This document shows positions 21,406-30,881 of a stretch of 64,000 nt of DNA, piece after piece. Within the stretch, counting starts at the first letter, position 1. The number at the start of each line of letters is the position of its first letter. Source of the DNA: Sphaerulina vaccinii (lineage: Eukaryota > Ascomycota > Dothideomycetes > Mycosphaerellales > Mycosphaerellaceae); assembly GCA_022570795.1 (NCBI GenBank), contig JAKUDP010000017.1, positions 248,001-312,000 on the forward strand. Reading direction: 5' to 3'. A model generated the notes under the pieces. It did no database searches and was not told the origin of the DNA. It saw only the letters and a program-made list of their open reading frames with translations. The position numbers were made by a program, and so were the translations under genes.

Positions 21406-22558
21406 TTATTTGACACCTCGTCTGTACCTCCGCTCCTCGTCGCTAACACAATAAACAAAACCACTTAACGGCGTCTGTGGATTTCGAGTCCCTTTGCGCA
21501 GCTTATTCGCCCCAGGAAAAGACTTCCCATTCCCGAAGTGCCAGCCATCTGCCGGCGCTCTATAAAGACAATCTGCGCAGTCACAGTGAGGGCATTCTAT
21601 TCCTACACCCAAAGCCCTTTTGATCTGCAACACACCATCCTGCAACCTCAAACTTGTCTTCTCCAGCTCGCGTCCGAGATTGTAGACCACTTGCCTAAAA
21701 TCTGCTTTTTTCAGACATAGCAAAGTGAGATTTCGGACCAGGGGCAGATTCTCCGGCCCAATGCGTGTGAGCCATGCCCAGAGTGCGATCTTCATTAGTC
21801 GAACATCTTCTTTGTCGTACCCGGAACCATGGTAGTAGCTGGGGGGAGTGGAGTAAGTGGTAAAGACGAAGTGTTGATTGCCGTACCACATCGGTAAAGT
21901 CTCCGCTCGGGCCTGATGTGATGCCTGAGTGAGGGCTGGTATGATAGGTTTCCTGTCCTTTTCTGGAACACCGTAAAGTTCGCAGAACTGTGAGGAGGTC
22001 AGCACAACATACTTCACGTTTGCAATGTGGAAAGTCTGCGAAAGGGAGCTCGATGCCATCAGGCCATGTCTGGAGATACAAGCAAGAGCTTGGTACTCGC
22101 TGGTGTGCAGATAGAAGGATGACTTACATTGACGTGTATGTAGGTCTCATCCTCGGTATCCTTGCCCGTCATGTATGAAGGATTTCGACATGGAGCTCTG
22201 CAGTCTCTGTACTTATATCTTGCACAAACATGACAAATGCAGCCGCCTTGAGGGAAGAGCAGCTCTCGCAGGTCACCGGTTATGGTGCGGTGACAAAAGT
22301 GGCACTGATATAGTTTGAGACATCCAGACTCCTGGAACAGCAAATATCAGCGTAGGTTATCATGGTGGGGTGAGATACTCTTACCTCATACACTCTGTTC
22401 CTCAGCTCAGCCGGAAGGTCGAAAAATGTCAACGGTGATGTTTGCTCTGTAGTCGTCCTCAGGTCGCCTGTGTACAGTAACACGGCATTCTGGAGATCGA
22501 TATCATGTTGTCTTTGCTCCCGCATCCACATAGGTCGTAGTTGTTCCCAGATATACAT
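21406..22558 (-). CDS. F-box-like fungal protein with Cys-rich (zinc ribbon-like) segment, paralogue 2
   Basis: Three exons: 22558-22385, 22331-22128 and 22035-21406, with introns of 53 and 92 nt; 335 residues. It has FFDLPAELRNRVYE at the start of the F-box-like region. A Cys-rich module follows, encoded by exon 2 (CHFCHRT...GGCICHVCARYKYRDCRAPC), that could bind zinc. Then SHQARAETLPMWYGNQHFVFTTY and WLTRIGPENLPLVRNLTLL align by eye with the same blocks of paralogue 1. A second Cys cluster (CPHCDCADC) lies near the C-terminus. The acceptor at 22036 was chosen over an earlier AG because only it restores the frame into the conserved block. Confidence 0.72.
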
Positions 22559-23248
22559 GAATAATTATTTTGGAGGTTGTGCTAAGAATTCCAGATTATT
22601 TCGCAAGGTCAGGGTGAAGAAGTGAGTTACTGCAATGAGTCAAAGTAGAGCTATATGAGTCCTCGTCGAATCTGAGTATATGTGGTACCTTTCGCGACCC
22701 GCAGTGGATATACCATCCATGCAATACGTGGTAACAATGGAGTCTGATCAACCGGAGATGCAGATGCGGTGTCGTGGAACAGCATTTGAGTTCTGATCCA
22801 ATGGATCACTTTCTTGGTGAGGTCGCGTTCTAAGGTCGCATGGCGTCTTAGAGACATATCAGTGTGTAGAATTTTGTCTATCCGGTAATGCCATATACAC
22901 AAGGCGCTCCTCTGCAGGTACACTTGCCATACATAGCTCGATCATAAGCCCCGTCACACCTTCTCACAGTCGTCCGCAACATTCTCTTGTGTCGGCAGTG
23001 GTGATAACGTCTCTGGCAAACGCTTCAAAACCATTGGTGTCGGTGATGGCCATCGCTGGCGTAGTGGTCATTCAGAGTCTGGAGATCGCCTCAGGCTCTT
23101 CTGCTCTGTTCAGGTGCCACCATAAGCTTGGGATACCCTCGCCTTCATATTGAGAGTCGTGCTCGTCACTTCTCTCGACCTCCGATCTTCGATACGCAAG
23201 CATTGCACGATGCAATACTCACAATGGCATCCAGGAAGGACCTATCAG
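22559..23248. other. Intergenic region between paralogues 2 and 3
   Basis: About 690 bases. A 90-codon minus frame (22651-22923) begins with GTG and shows no family block. No gene called. Confidence 0.4.
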
Positions 23249-24332
23249 CTAAGTCAGTGTCTCTGATGGGGCAGGACTTGCAGAAGGAGTCTGAACCCGA
23301 GCTTGTCGGCATAGTTGGCTTGAGCTTGATGAGATAGCGAAGTTAGGGACGTCTTGACTTATAGCCAGCTCACCCTCGGGTCGCTTATGATCAGGAACCG
23401 AGCTTCTGGTCTTCATGATGCCTGGGACCGGCGTCCTCTGCACCATTCGCAAGATATTCACGACTCCTGGCTGGAGGCGAACGCCCATGGCCTGCGGATG
23501 CAGGTTAGCAAGTATCTCTGGTAGCACGAGGACATCGCCAAGGGTCTGTCTCTTATCTCGTCGCCTTGCTCGGCACGATTTGAAGGAGATGTTGGGGAAA
23601 TAGACGTTGTGGAAACAGAGTGGCATTATCCCTTACCTCGAGCTTTGGCATCAGAGTCTTCATGATGTACTTGTAGGTCTTCTTCTTACTGTACACCAGG
23701 TAGAGCTTCTCGATGTTTCTGGCGCATTCTTCGCCGATGTCCTTGAGGCACTGCAGCAGTGATTCGCTGTCTGCCTCGTTGTTGAAGATCGTCGCGTAGA
23801 GTCGAGCTTTCCCGAATATCCTCTCCGATATTTCCGCCTGCAGTTGCCTGTTGACTCGTCCGAGTGCTGGAAAGTCGAATTGTTTAGCGTGAGTGCATGG
23901 CCAGACGCTGGGATAGCGACTCCAGTCGAGCTTGATGCTCTTGACGTGGTGGTGGAGCGGAATCTTGTCGCCGGCGTTGAGTCTGAGAAAGGGGTTCCGA
24001 TGCACGAAGCCGCAGGTCACATCTCTGTGGCTCTTGTTGCGGTTGGACTTGATGCGACAGATCCGCTCGATGTTTGGCCAGCTGAATGTCTTGTGCTGCG
24101 GGCTGTCCGCATTGAGCTTCTGGTGCGTACGTAGCGACTTTTCTGAGATGTGTTCCACAGTGACCTCCTTGTCGTCGCCGTATACGATTAAGCTACAGAC
24201 CCGGCACTGCAAGGGATCTTCGCCGACGAGTTCGTAGATAGTATCTCGCAACTCGCGAGGGATGGTGGTCAGGCCCGCCGCTCGCTTCGACGGCATGGAT
24301 TTCTCCATATCGGGGAGAGCTTCGTGTTTCAT
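23249..24332 (-). CDS. F-box-like fungal protein, paralogue 3
   Basis: Exons 24332-23637 and 23545-23249 with a 91-nt phase-0 intron; 330 residues. It carries TTIPRELRDTIYELV (F-box-like start), a Cys pair (LQCRVC), ALGRVNRQLQAEISERIFGKARLYATIF (the second family block) and ARNIEKLYLVYSKKKTYKYI, matching the order in the two genes to its left at low identity. The C-terminal exon is Ser-rich and could include another unrecognised intron near 23375, where GGTGAGCTGG occurs. It transcribes away from the tRNA-like array 300 bases upstream. Confidence 0.68.
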
Positions 24333-24636
24333 TGTTGTAAGACTTTGACAAGCAAAGTCTGGTTGTTGATGTGCAGGTGTGCAATTTCGAGCCAGATTTG
24401 GAGCTGAGCTTTTGTGTGTGCATCGGAGCTAGCTGCGCTGCCAAGCTCCGGCTCCGGCCGCGAAGTGAAGTTGAACCTGAGCGTTTAGCTGCATGAACGT
24501 TTATGGAGCCGTGCGACATCAGTCAATGTTTGTCGCATCTGAATCTTGGTCACGCTTCTACTCACCGCCAGCGGCTCTAAAGCAAGTGTCATGTAGACCT
24601 GAGACTACTCCTCCATTACGAAATTCACCTCACTTC

Positions 24637-24741
24637 GCCGACCTAGTCCAATGGTAGGGCACGAAGAGATATTCTCGGGTTCGCCCGCAACAGTCTAACG
24701 GACTGTCTAGCGCTTGCGCATAGGGGCTCTTCGGGATGCTG
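24637..24741 (+). ncRNA. tRNA-like element copy 1, T arm missing
   Basis: The 5' half is complete: acceptor strand GCCGACC (24637-24643), a D arm GTCC-AATGGTA-GGGC, and a 7-bp stem CGAAGAG/CTCTTCG enclosing a multi-hairpin insert (CGGG-TTCG-CCCG, ACAGTC...GACTGT, AGCG-CTTG-CGCA). After GGGATGCTG the T arm and 3' acceptor strand present in the other copies are absent, and sequence resumes at the T-run terminator (24744-24747). So it has the A-box match but no B box, and is probably a non-transcribed truncated copy. Its 5' flank is clearly duplicated in copy 2. Confidence 0.6.
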
Positions 24742-24824
24742 CTCTTTTGCCCCTGCCAGTTGCCCGAAAACAAGTTTCATGTAGCTCTAGAACTTCTCTG
24801 CCACCACGCAAATCACCTCACTCC

Positions 24825-24944
24825 GCCGATCTGGTCTAACGGTTAGGCACAAGAGTGTGCCTAAGAGCCAATACAGTGTAACAACTGTCAGCGCTTGCGC
24901 ATAGGATCTCTTTGGGACGCTTGGTTCAACTCCGGCGGTCGGCA
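24825..24944 (+). ncRNA. tRNA-like element copy 2
   Basis: Acceptor stem GCCGATC (24825-24831) pairs with GGTCGGC (24937-24943), followed by A as discriminator base. D arm GTCT-AACGGTT-AGGC; A-box match TGGTCTAACGG. Stem AAGAG/CTCTT closes an insert with hairpins ACAGT...ACTGT and AGCG-CTTG-CGCA. B-box match GGTTCAACTCC. A TTTT run at 24948-24951 fits pol III termination. If the insert is read as a tRNA intron, positions 34-36 would be GTG. There is a mismatch at the base of the T stem. Confidence 0.62.
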
Positions 24945-25064
24945 TTCCTTTTGCTTGTGGTTTATGCGTTCGAATTTTATTTGACGGAGACCCTTCAATT
25001 TGCTGATGCACTCCTCGTCTGTGATGTGAGATACATACTTGATCTCGACTCTCTGTTCCTCATC

Positions 25065-25189
25065 GCCGCCTTGGTCTAATGGTAGGGCACAGGAGTGGGT
25101 AGTCTTTTGGACTGCTCTATGCCGTTAAATCGGACACGCTTTGCGTATAGGAGCTCCTGAGATGCTTGGTTCGACTCCGGCAGGTGGCA
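25065..25189 (+). ncRNA. tRNA-like element copy 3
   Basis: Acceptor stem GCCGCCT (25065-25071) pairs with AGGTGGC (25182-25188). D arm GTCT-AATGGTA-GGGC; A-box match TGGTCTAATGG; B-box match GGTTCGACTCC, an exact fit to the pol III consensus. The stem CAGGAG/CTCCTG differs from the other copies on both sides yet still pairs. The insert has GTAGTC-TTTTG-GACTGC and ACGC-TTT-GCGT, the latter a paired substitution of the AGCG...CGCA hairpin. TTTT at 25194-25197. If spliced like a tRNA, positions 34-36 would be GGG. Confidence 0.64.
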
Positions 25190-25322
25190 CGATTCTTTTG
25201 CTTTACAAGAAGCCGACGTGTGAGTCTTTTGTCTTTCCAAATGTCCATGACAGTCCGTGGCCACCTGCGGGCCTGTTGATTCTAGCTTCATATGGTCGCA
25301 CAATGCCTGCAAACACATGCGA

Positions 25323-25461
25323 GTCGATCTGGTCTAATGATAGGGCACGAAGATGATTATACCGGTCCGCCGGCGGCCTCACGGCCCGATGCAGTCTAAT
25401 GATTGTCAGCGCTTGCGCATAATGTCTCTTTGGGATGCTGGTTCAAGTCCAGCGGTCGACA
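25323..25461 (+). ncRNA. tRNA-like element copy 4
   Basis: Best-formed copy. Acceptor GTCGATC (25323-25329) with GGTCGAC (25454-25460) plus A. D arm GTCT-AATGATA-GGGC. Perfect T arm GCTGG-TTCAAGT-CCAGC with B box GGTTCAAGTCC. Stem CGAAGA/TCTTTG. The insert of about 60 nt contains CCGG-TCCG-CCGG, GGCC-TCAC-GGCC, GCAGTC-TAAT-GATTGT and AGCG-CTTG-CGCA. TTTT follows at 25465-25468. If spliced as a tRNA, positions 34-36 would be GAT. It may be a true intron-containing tRNA or a tRNA-derived non-coding RNA. Confidence 0.66.
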
Positions 25462-25840
25462 TTTCTTTTGCTTGGCATAGTCATCATGCTTCTATCGACC
25501 GAGATGCCCTACACATGTTAGCACTGTACCAACTGCATGCCATCTTTTGATAGCTCTGGAACTGCTGAATGAGTTCCGTGTTGAAGTACCTTGAGCTTCG
25601 TGTATTGCAAGCACTCCTGTCCGATTTCCCATTGGTTGAGAACCCACGCTGGAGTAAAGTCTCCGGAACAGTCCCAGTAACTAGGCAAGTCAATAGTCAA
25701 CACATCTTCAAACTTCCCTTTACAAGTGACGGAGAAGTTCGGCCTCCGCAGACAGTGAACTCCGTTTCGTGCAAGCATTCCTGCACATTTACCATTGATT
25801 GTCCATTCCCACACATCTACAAACCTCGTTCCACCTCATG

Positions 25841-26837
25841 TCATTGCTTCCCATCCCTCCCCAACCTCTCCTCCTCATCCTCGACCAACTCATAAGCAGG
25901 CCTATACCTCACCTCTCCCTCTCCTGTTTCCACAGCCAACGCCGGATTAGGGTGCGTATCATCCGTCCCTCCCAAACTCGTATACCCCATATCATACAAC
26001 TCACAATACTCCACTCCCACCCCCCTCACAAAACCCCAAATATCCGCATAATGCCAATCAATCACCGGATGCACTCTGACGAATTCCGGCCAACCCCCAT
26101 CCGTAGGATCAAAAGCTGTCAAGTTTCTCCCGTGAGGATCTGTTCTTCTTGTTCCGACGAAAATTGCTCGAACTTGGGGAAAGTCTTCGAGGTAGGATTT
26201 GAAGGCTTCGCGCATGGGTTTGTGGTATTGTTTTAAGCTGAGGTGGTATTTGCGGGCGGAGGAGTGGACGAAGTGGGTTACGGAGGGGAAAGGGTTGGGG
26301 GTTACGATGTAGACTGTTTGGAGAGTCGGAGGTAATGGGGTGGAGTTTGGTTTCGTGGAGTGGGTGTGGAGGGCTGCGAGGTAGAGGATTAGGAGGACTA
26401 GGCAGTCTTTTCCGCCGTTGTAGCTGAAGGAGAGGTGGTCCAGGCTATCATTCTCCTTGTTAGTATTACTCTCTTGCTTGTGGAGGAGGAGATATGTGTT
26501 ACCTATATCTGTCCAATGCCTCCTCAATGACTCCCAAACTCGCCCTCGTCATGCGCTGTACCTGTCCCAATCTCTTGTCGCTCTTCGCATCCCGTGCTAA
26601 GAAGTCATAAACTCTGCCATGCACATTCTTGCACGCATCACTCAAGTCCTTGTAGACATCATCTTTATCATTTGTGACTCCATTGCTCTTGTTCATCGTG
26701 GTATGGGATGACTTGTGCTCATCTCTGGTGAAGTCGGCGGGCATGCCCGGCCGCTGGCATGAAGAGAAGCTCCTCCTGCTGACCTGATTGACACTTCTGA
26801 ACTGGGTAGAGAGTGCTCTGCGAAACGACGTGAGCAT
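25841..26837 (-). CDS. FAD1: FAD synthase (FMN adenylyltransferase), PAPS-reductase-like
   Basis: Transfers AMP from ATP to FMN to make FAD. Exons 26837-26503 and 26444-25841 with a 58-nt intron; 312 residues. The PP-loop-type motif SYNGGKDCLVLL lies at about residues 119-130, just after the splice junction. It is followed by IFVGTRRTDPHGR, HPVIDWHYADIWGFV and YCELYDMGYTSLGG, all hallmarks of eukaryotic FAD synthase. The ATG at 26837 gives an Arg/Ser-rich N-terminus (MLTSFRRALSTQFR), which looks like a mitochondrial presequence; a downstream Met at MPADF would give a cytosolic form. Several flavoenzymes lie in this window, but the gene is a general housekeeping one. Confidence 0.9.
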
Positions 26838-27187
26838 CGAAAGAAAGAATGGTTGTGGCAGCTGGATGAGTGAAGTGCAGGGGTCCAAGAGGATGCCGAG
26901 ATGACCGATTCAACGATCAACCAAGTGGTGGCGGGGTCGGTGGGGCTGATATTAGAAAGTCGACAGGATGGGTAGCGGTATGCAGTAAGCTGACTGTCTT
27001 TTCGTCCTACGAGGAGAGGCGGTCAAGAGTCGTTTTAGTCAATACTGTAAAGGAGTTGTATGGAACTCCGGCTATGGTCTTCACATGCTCGGTTCGTGTT
27101 TCAACTTTCGGGTACGGATGCCGAAGCTCTTTCAATATGCCTTGGCATTAGCCGATATATATACATTTACAACTACATTGACATATG
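26838..27187. other. Intergenic region
   Basis: About 350 bases upstream of FAD synthase and downstream of the acyltransferase. A short AT-rich stretch (TATATATACATTTA near 27155) is the only feature I notice. Confidence 0.4.
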
Positions 27188-28648
27188 CTATCGCTTCTTA
27201 TCGAGGCCAATTCTTCCCACGACCCATCTCCCTAGTCTTACACTCGGCTCGTCAAAGATGATAGTTCCAAGATGTCCGAATGCAAAGTTGAGCGGCAATA
27301 TAAAAGCCTGAGCAACGAGGAACCTCGTGGTGAAAGCATGAATACCAAACTCCGGTATAGATAACCTCTCATCCCATATGGTGGTCATCTCCGGCATCGT
27401 GATATGTCCGAACAAGCGATAAATGCGATCCCCCAGTGTCCACATAATCGGACCATGAACCAGGTACAACGCGAAGCTGATCTTGCCCAGATACTTCAGC
27501 GGTCTGGTAGAAAAGAACCGCTGTAACCAGCCAATCCTCAACACTCCATAGACCACCAAGAAAGCGCCCCAAGCATGCCACCATCTCCAGTACTCCTTAT
27601 CCGGATCATCATAATAGATCGGCGGAATCATCTTCGTCAGAAGCCACCACCCAGGTGTATCCGAAGAAACTTGTGTATCTCTCATTCCAGCTGTTTGGCA
27701 AAGTAGATACCATCCTGAGAAGAAAGCAACATGATGCAGAATCTTCTTCCCTCGAGCTGAAAGTTGCATTCGTCCAGTACTGCCAGGTTCCTTCAAATCG
27801 TTGATAGCAAGCAGGATACCAGCCATGAAACATGCCATTGCCCATTGATACATCAACAAGAAAGCAATGTACATCGTTGCGTACACGACAGCTCGCATCC
27901 TTATTGAGACGTGTCCGGAAATGGCGAGGACAGAGAAGATGAGACATGATCCTACCAACTCGACTGGGATGGTGTAGACTGGAGGGTCGTAGATAAACCA
28001 ATGTGCCAGAACGTCCGGTTTCGTGGAAGGCTGCAGCGCGATGAAGAGTTCATAGACCAAAGACTTGATCTCCAGCCAAAGAGTCTCCTTCGGTGCCGGC
28101 CATGCCAACTGTGGAGCCAGTCCGAAGGGCAAATGCAGCCCAATGACGAAGGCGAAACTGACACCTATGACTGGTAGATAGAGACGTATAGGCCGCCTAA
28201 TAACACTCGAGATAAGTGCTCGATAAGTCTGCTGTACATGTCCATCTCGTAATTGCCGCAGCGGCGAAATGGAAAGTACGTATCCAGAAAGAACGAAGAA
28301 GATTACGACTCCAGCATTTCCTCCTGTGAGGATTAGACGTATGAAAGGTAATTGAAAGAAGTAGTGGTTTCCATTCGCGCCCCAGCCATTGATTATGTCG
28401 TCTGTTGGGCCGAAGTACCAGCTTACGTGGTGGTAGAAGTAGACGAGAAGTGCTGCCAATCCGCGTAGGCCATCGAGGTATGCGGTGTTCTTCTTCTTGT
28501 CGACTGGCTTTTCGGCTAGGTTTGTGATATTTAGACTGTTGGATGGTGCTAATGGATCTTCTTCTTCTGCTATGTCGTCCACAGTTGAGGGTAGAGTTTT
28601 GTCTTCCCAGCTATCCAGTTCGAGGTCGGGTTCTTGGGCGGTCGTCAT
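27188..28648 (-). CDS. Membrane acyltransferase, acyltransferase-3 family
   Basis: Single exon, 486 residues. An acidic cytosolic N-terminus of about 50 residues precedes LDGLRGLAALLVYFYHHVSW, the defining motif of the acyltransferase-3 (OafA/NRF-6-like) family, which O-acylates sugars, lipids or other acceptors at a membrane. About ten hydrophobic segments follow (VVIFFVLSGYVLSI; ISFALYLVHGPIMWTLGD near the C-terminus). The ATG at 28648 is the first in frame. The acceptor is unknown; fungal members occur both as housekeeping genes and in metabolite clusters. Confidence 0.9.
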   Translation of the reverse strand: MTTAQEPDLELDSWEDKTLPSTVDDIAEEEDPLAPSNSLNITNLAEKPVDKKKNTAYLDGLRGLAALLVYFYHHVSWYFGPTDDIINGWGANGNHYFFQLPFIRLILTGGNAGVVIFFVLSGYVLSISPLRQLRDGHVQQTYRALISSVIRRPIRLYLPVIGVSFAFVIGLHLPFGLAPQLAWPAPKETLWLEIKSLVYELFIALQPSTKPDVLAHWFIYDPPVYTIPVELVGSCLIFSVLAISGHVSIRMRAVVYATMYIAFLLMYQWAMACFMAGILLAINDLKEPGSTGRMQLSARGKKILHHVAFFSGWYLLCQTAGMRDTQVSSDTPGWWLLTKMIPPIYYDDPDKEYWRWWHAWGAFLVVYGVLRIGWLQRFFSTRPLKYLGKISFALYLVHGPIMWTLGDRIYRLFGHITMPEMTTIWDERLSIPEFGIHAFTTRFLVAQAFILPLNFAFGHLGTIIFDEPSVRLGRWVVGRIGLDKKR

Positions 28649-29074
28649 CTTTTCAGCGACCTTGTAAAGCCTTCAATGCTATATTTGTGTCACCGGCTGT
28701 CCCGCCGTTCTGTGCTCCGTGACATGTTGATGCTGTTGTGTTGTCGAACAGGGGGTGAAATGAGTTGCAGAAATCGGTCCGAGGCGTGGCGAGGATTTCT
28801 TGGCAATTTCGAGCGCCTGTTGCACGAAACTCAAACGCGTCCATGTCACAATCACGAACAAATATCAACAATGGCATTGTAGAAGAGTTCCCATCTCCTC
28901 GTAACTCATGGTCTCGTGTCATATTTTTACGAGTGCTGACCACATGAGTCTCATCGCCTATCTACATGATAGGCCATCTCCGAAGCCACTTTTCCTCGAT
29001 CCACAATAACACCATACAGAACGTAGCTTCTCGTGTGACATTCAAGACTTGAATCTCCTTTGAAGTTCTTCAAG
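28649..29074. other. Divergent promoter region, acyltransferase / aldehyde dehydrogenase
   Basis: About 430 bases between two head-to-head genes. No specific site is recognised. Confidence 0.4.
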
Positions 29075-30881
29075 ATGGTCTACAGATATCACCTCTGGAT
29101 TGCAGGGCAAGAACGTCCAGGTAGTGGGGAGCTAATACCCATCGAGAACCCAGCCTATGGACAGATATTCGCACAGTATGAAGCCTACGTGCGCTGACAT
29201 GACACGACTTTCACTGATGCAGTTTATTTCAGGTGCCAATCCGCCAGTGCTGATGACGTCGAGGTTGCTGTGAACCAGGCTCACGCAACGTTCCGCTCCG
29301 GTGTCTGGTCAAGATGGCAACGGCATCAGCGAGCAGATGTGCTGGTAAGTGTAGTAGGCAGAAAGCATCCGATATTGCTGTTGTCTCACTGAGCTCACAC
29401 TGACAGGTGTGCTGAGCTCAACGGCAGACATCCGCCGAAACATGTGCCTCAGTCCAGAGATGTTTGCTAACTCTTCTTCCTACTACTTCTAGGAAAAGGC
29501 TGCAGAACTGCTCACGGCCGACCTACCTGATCTCATCACACTCGAAGTCGACCAAACTGGTCGTGCCATACGCGAAATGAAGGCTCAAGTGCCATCATTG
29601 GGTGAGTGAGGGCTGTCAGAACGACAGAACATTCTGGAACGTGCTGAGAAACTTGCAGTGAAATGGTTCAGGTACTATGCTGCACTAATCCGGACTGAGG
29701 AACGACCAGTGCTACCTACGACTGGAAAGCTACACAACTGGGTCGACAGAAAGCCTCTAGGAGTGGTTGTACAGATCACGCCTTTTAATCACCCTCTCTT
29801 AATTGCAGTAAAGAAAATCGCACCAGCCTTGGCTGCAGGCAACTGTGTGATATTGAAGCCTTCCGAGTTGACACCGCTCACCTCTCTCAGGCTCGGAAGA
29901 CTACTGAAGCAAGCCGGTCTACCTGATGGTGTCTTCAGCGTGCTACCCGGGTACGGCGCAATCACAGGCAAAGCACTGGTATCCCATCCTCTGGTCAAGA
30001 AAGTCGATGTCACAGGTGGCACTCCATCCGGAAGAGCAATTGGCGCTATTGCTGGAGGCAACCTGGCCAAGTTTACAGCCGAGCTGGGAGGCAAAGCCCC
30101 AGTGATCGTGACCAGCAACGCAAATCTGGATCTCGCTGTCAATGGTGTGGCATTTGGTTCATTCGTTGCAAGTGGCCAGACTTGCGTAGCAGCGACGAGG
30201 ATCGTCGTGCACGAGTCCATGTTTCCCGAATTTGTCGAAAAGATCGCGGCAAAAGCAGACTCGATAAAACGCAGGATGGGCGCGCCAAACAACCCCGACT
30301 CCATGATGGGCCCTATTATCTCCCAAAAGCAATTCGATCATGTTGCGAAATTGGTTGAAGAAGCAATATCTACTGGACTGGCGGTCGTTGCAGGTGGCTT
30401 CAGAATGACAGGATCATCCACTCTCGACGACTTCGAGCTCTCCAATGGGTACTTCTATGCACCTACAGTCCTGGTGCATCGTCCTGACACAACGCTTGAG
30501 AACCATCGCATATGGAGAGAAGAAGCCTTCGGACCAGTCATCGTTGTCACTTCCTACTCCACCGAAGACGAGGCTCTCGCACTTGCTAATGATAGCGAGT
30601 TTGGCCTTGGAGCTGCCATCTGGACAAAAGATCTGTCAGAAGCATATCGAATGTCTGATAAGATTGAGTCTGGCATCTGCTGGGTCAACACGCACCACCG
30701 GAACGATCCTAGCAGTCCATGGGGAGGCATCGGGAGCTCTGGTGTTGGCAGCGAGAATGGTGTCGATGCCTACCATGCCTATACTACAACGAAAAGCACG
30801 ATCATCAACTATGCTGATGAGAAAGAGGCAGAGAGCGAAGACTGGTTTAGAGAAGGCAGCAAGCAAGTGCGTTATGGTTGA
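29075..30881 (+). CDS. NAD(P)-dependent aldehyde dehydrogenase
   Basis: Oxidises an aldehyde to the carboxylic acid. Four exons: 29075-29175, 29233-29344, 29493-29601 and 29659-30881, with introns of 57, 148 and 57 nt; 514 residues. Family blocks: VVVQITPFNHPL with the cofactor-binding Asn region, LKPSELTP, the general base Glu249 in FTAELGGKAP, the nucleophile Cys283 in SGQTCVAATR, and the C-terminal PSSPWGGIGSSGVG. The length is typical of tetrameric class 1/2-like enzymes. The 148-nt intron 2 is long for this window. There is no targeting peptide, so it is likely cytosolic. It ends about 2 kb before a permease relic. Confidence 0.92.

Larger units (their letters stand above)
24572..25470 (+). 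repeat. Tandem array of four tRNA-like pol III units
   Basis: Unit starts are 188, 240 and 258 bases apart. The flanks before copies 1 and 2 are recognisably duplicated (a TCATGTAG...CACCTCACT-CGCCGA stretch), and every unit ends near TTCTTTTGC or a close variant. This suggests origin by tandem duplication of a pol III gene including its flank. Confidence 0.65.

Noticed and set aside
22651..22923. Possible fourth F-box-like fragment
   Set aside because: Starts with GTG and lacks both family blocks.
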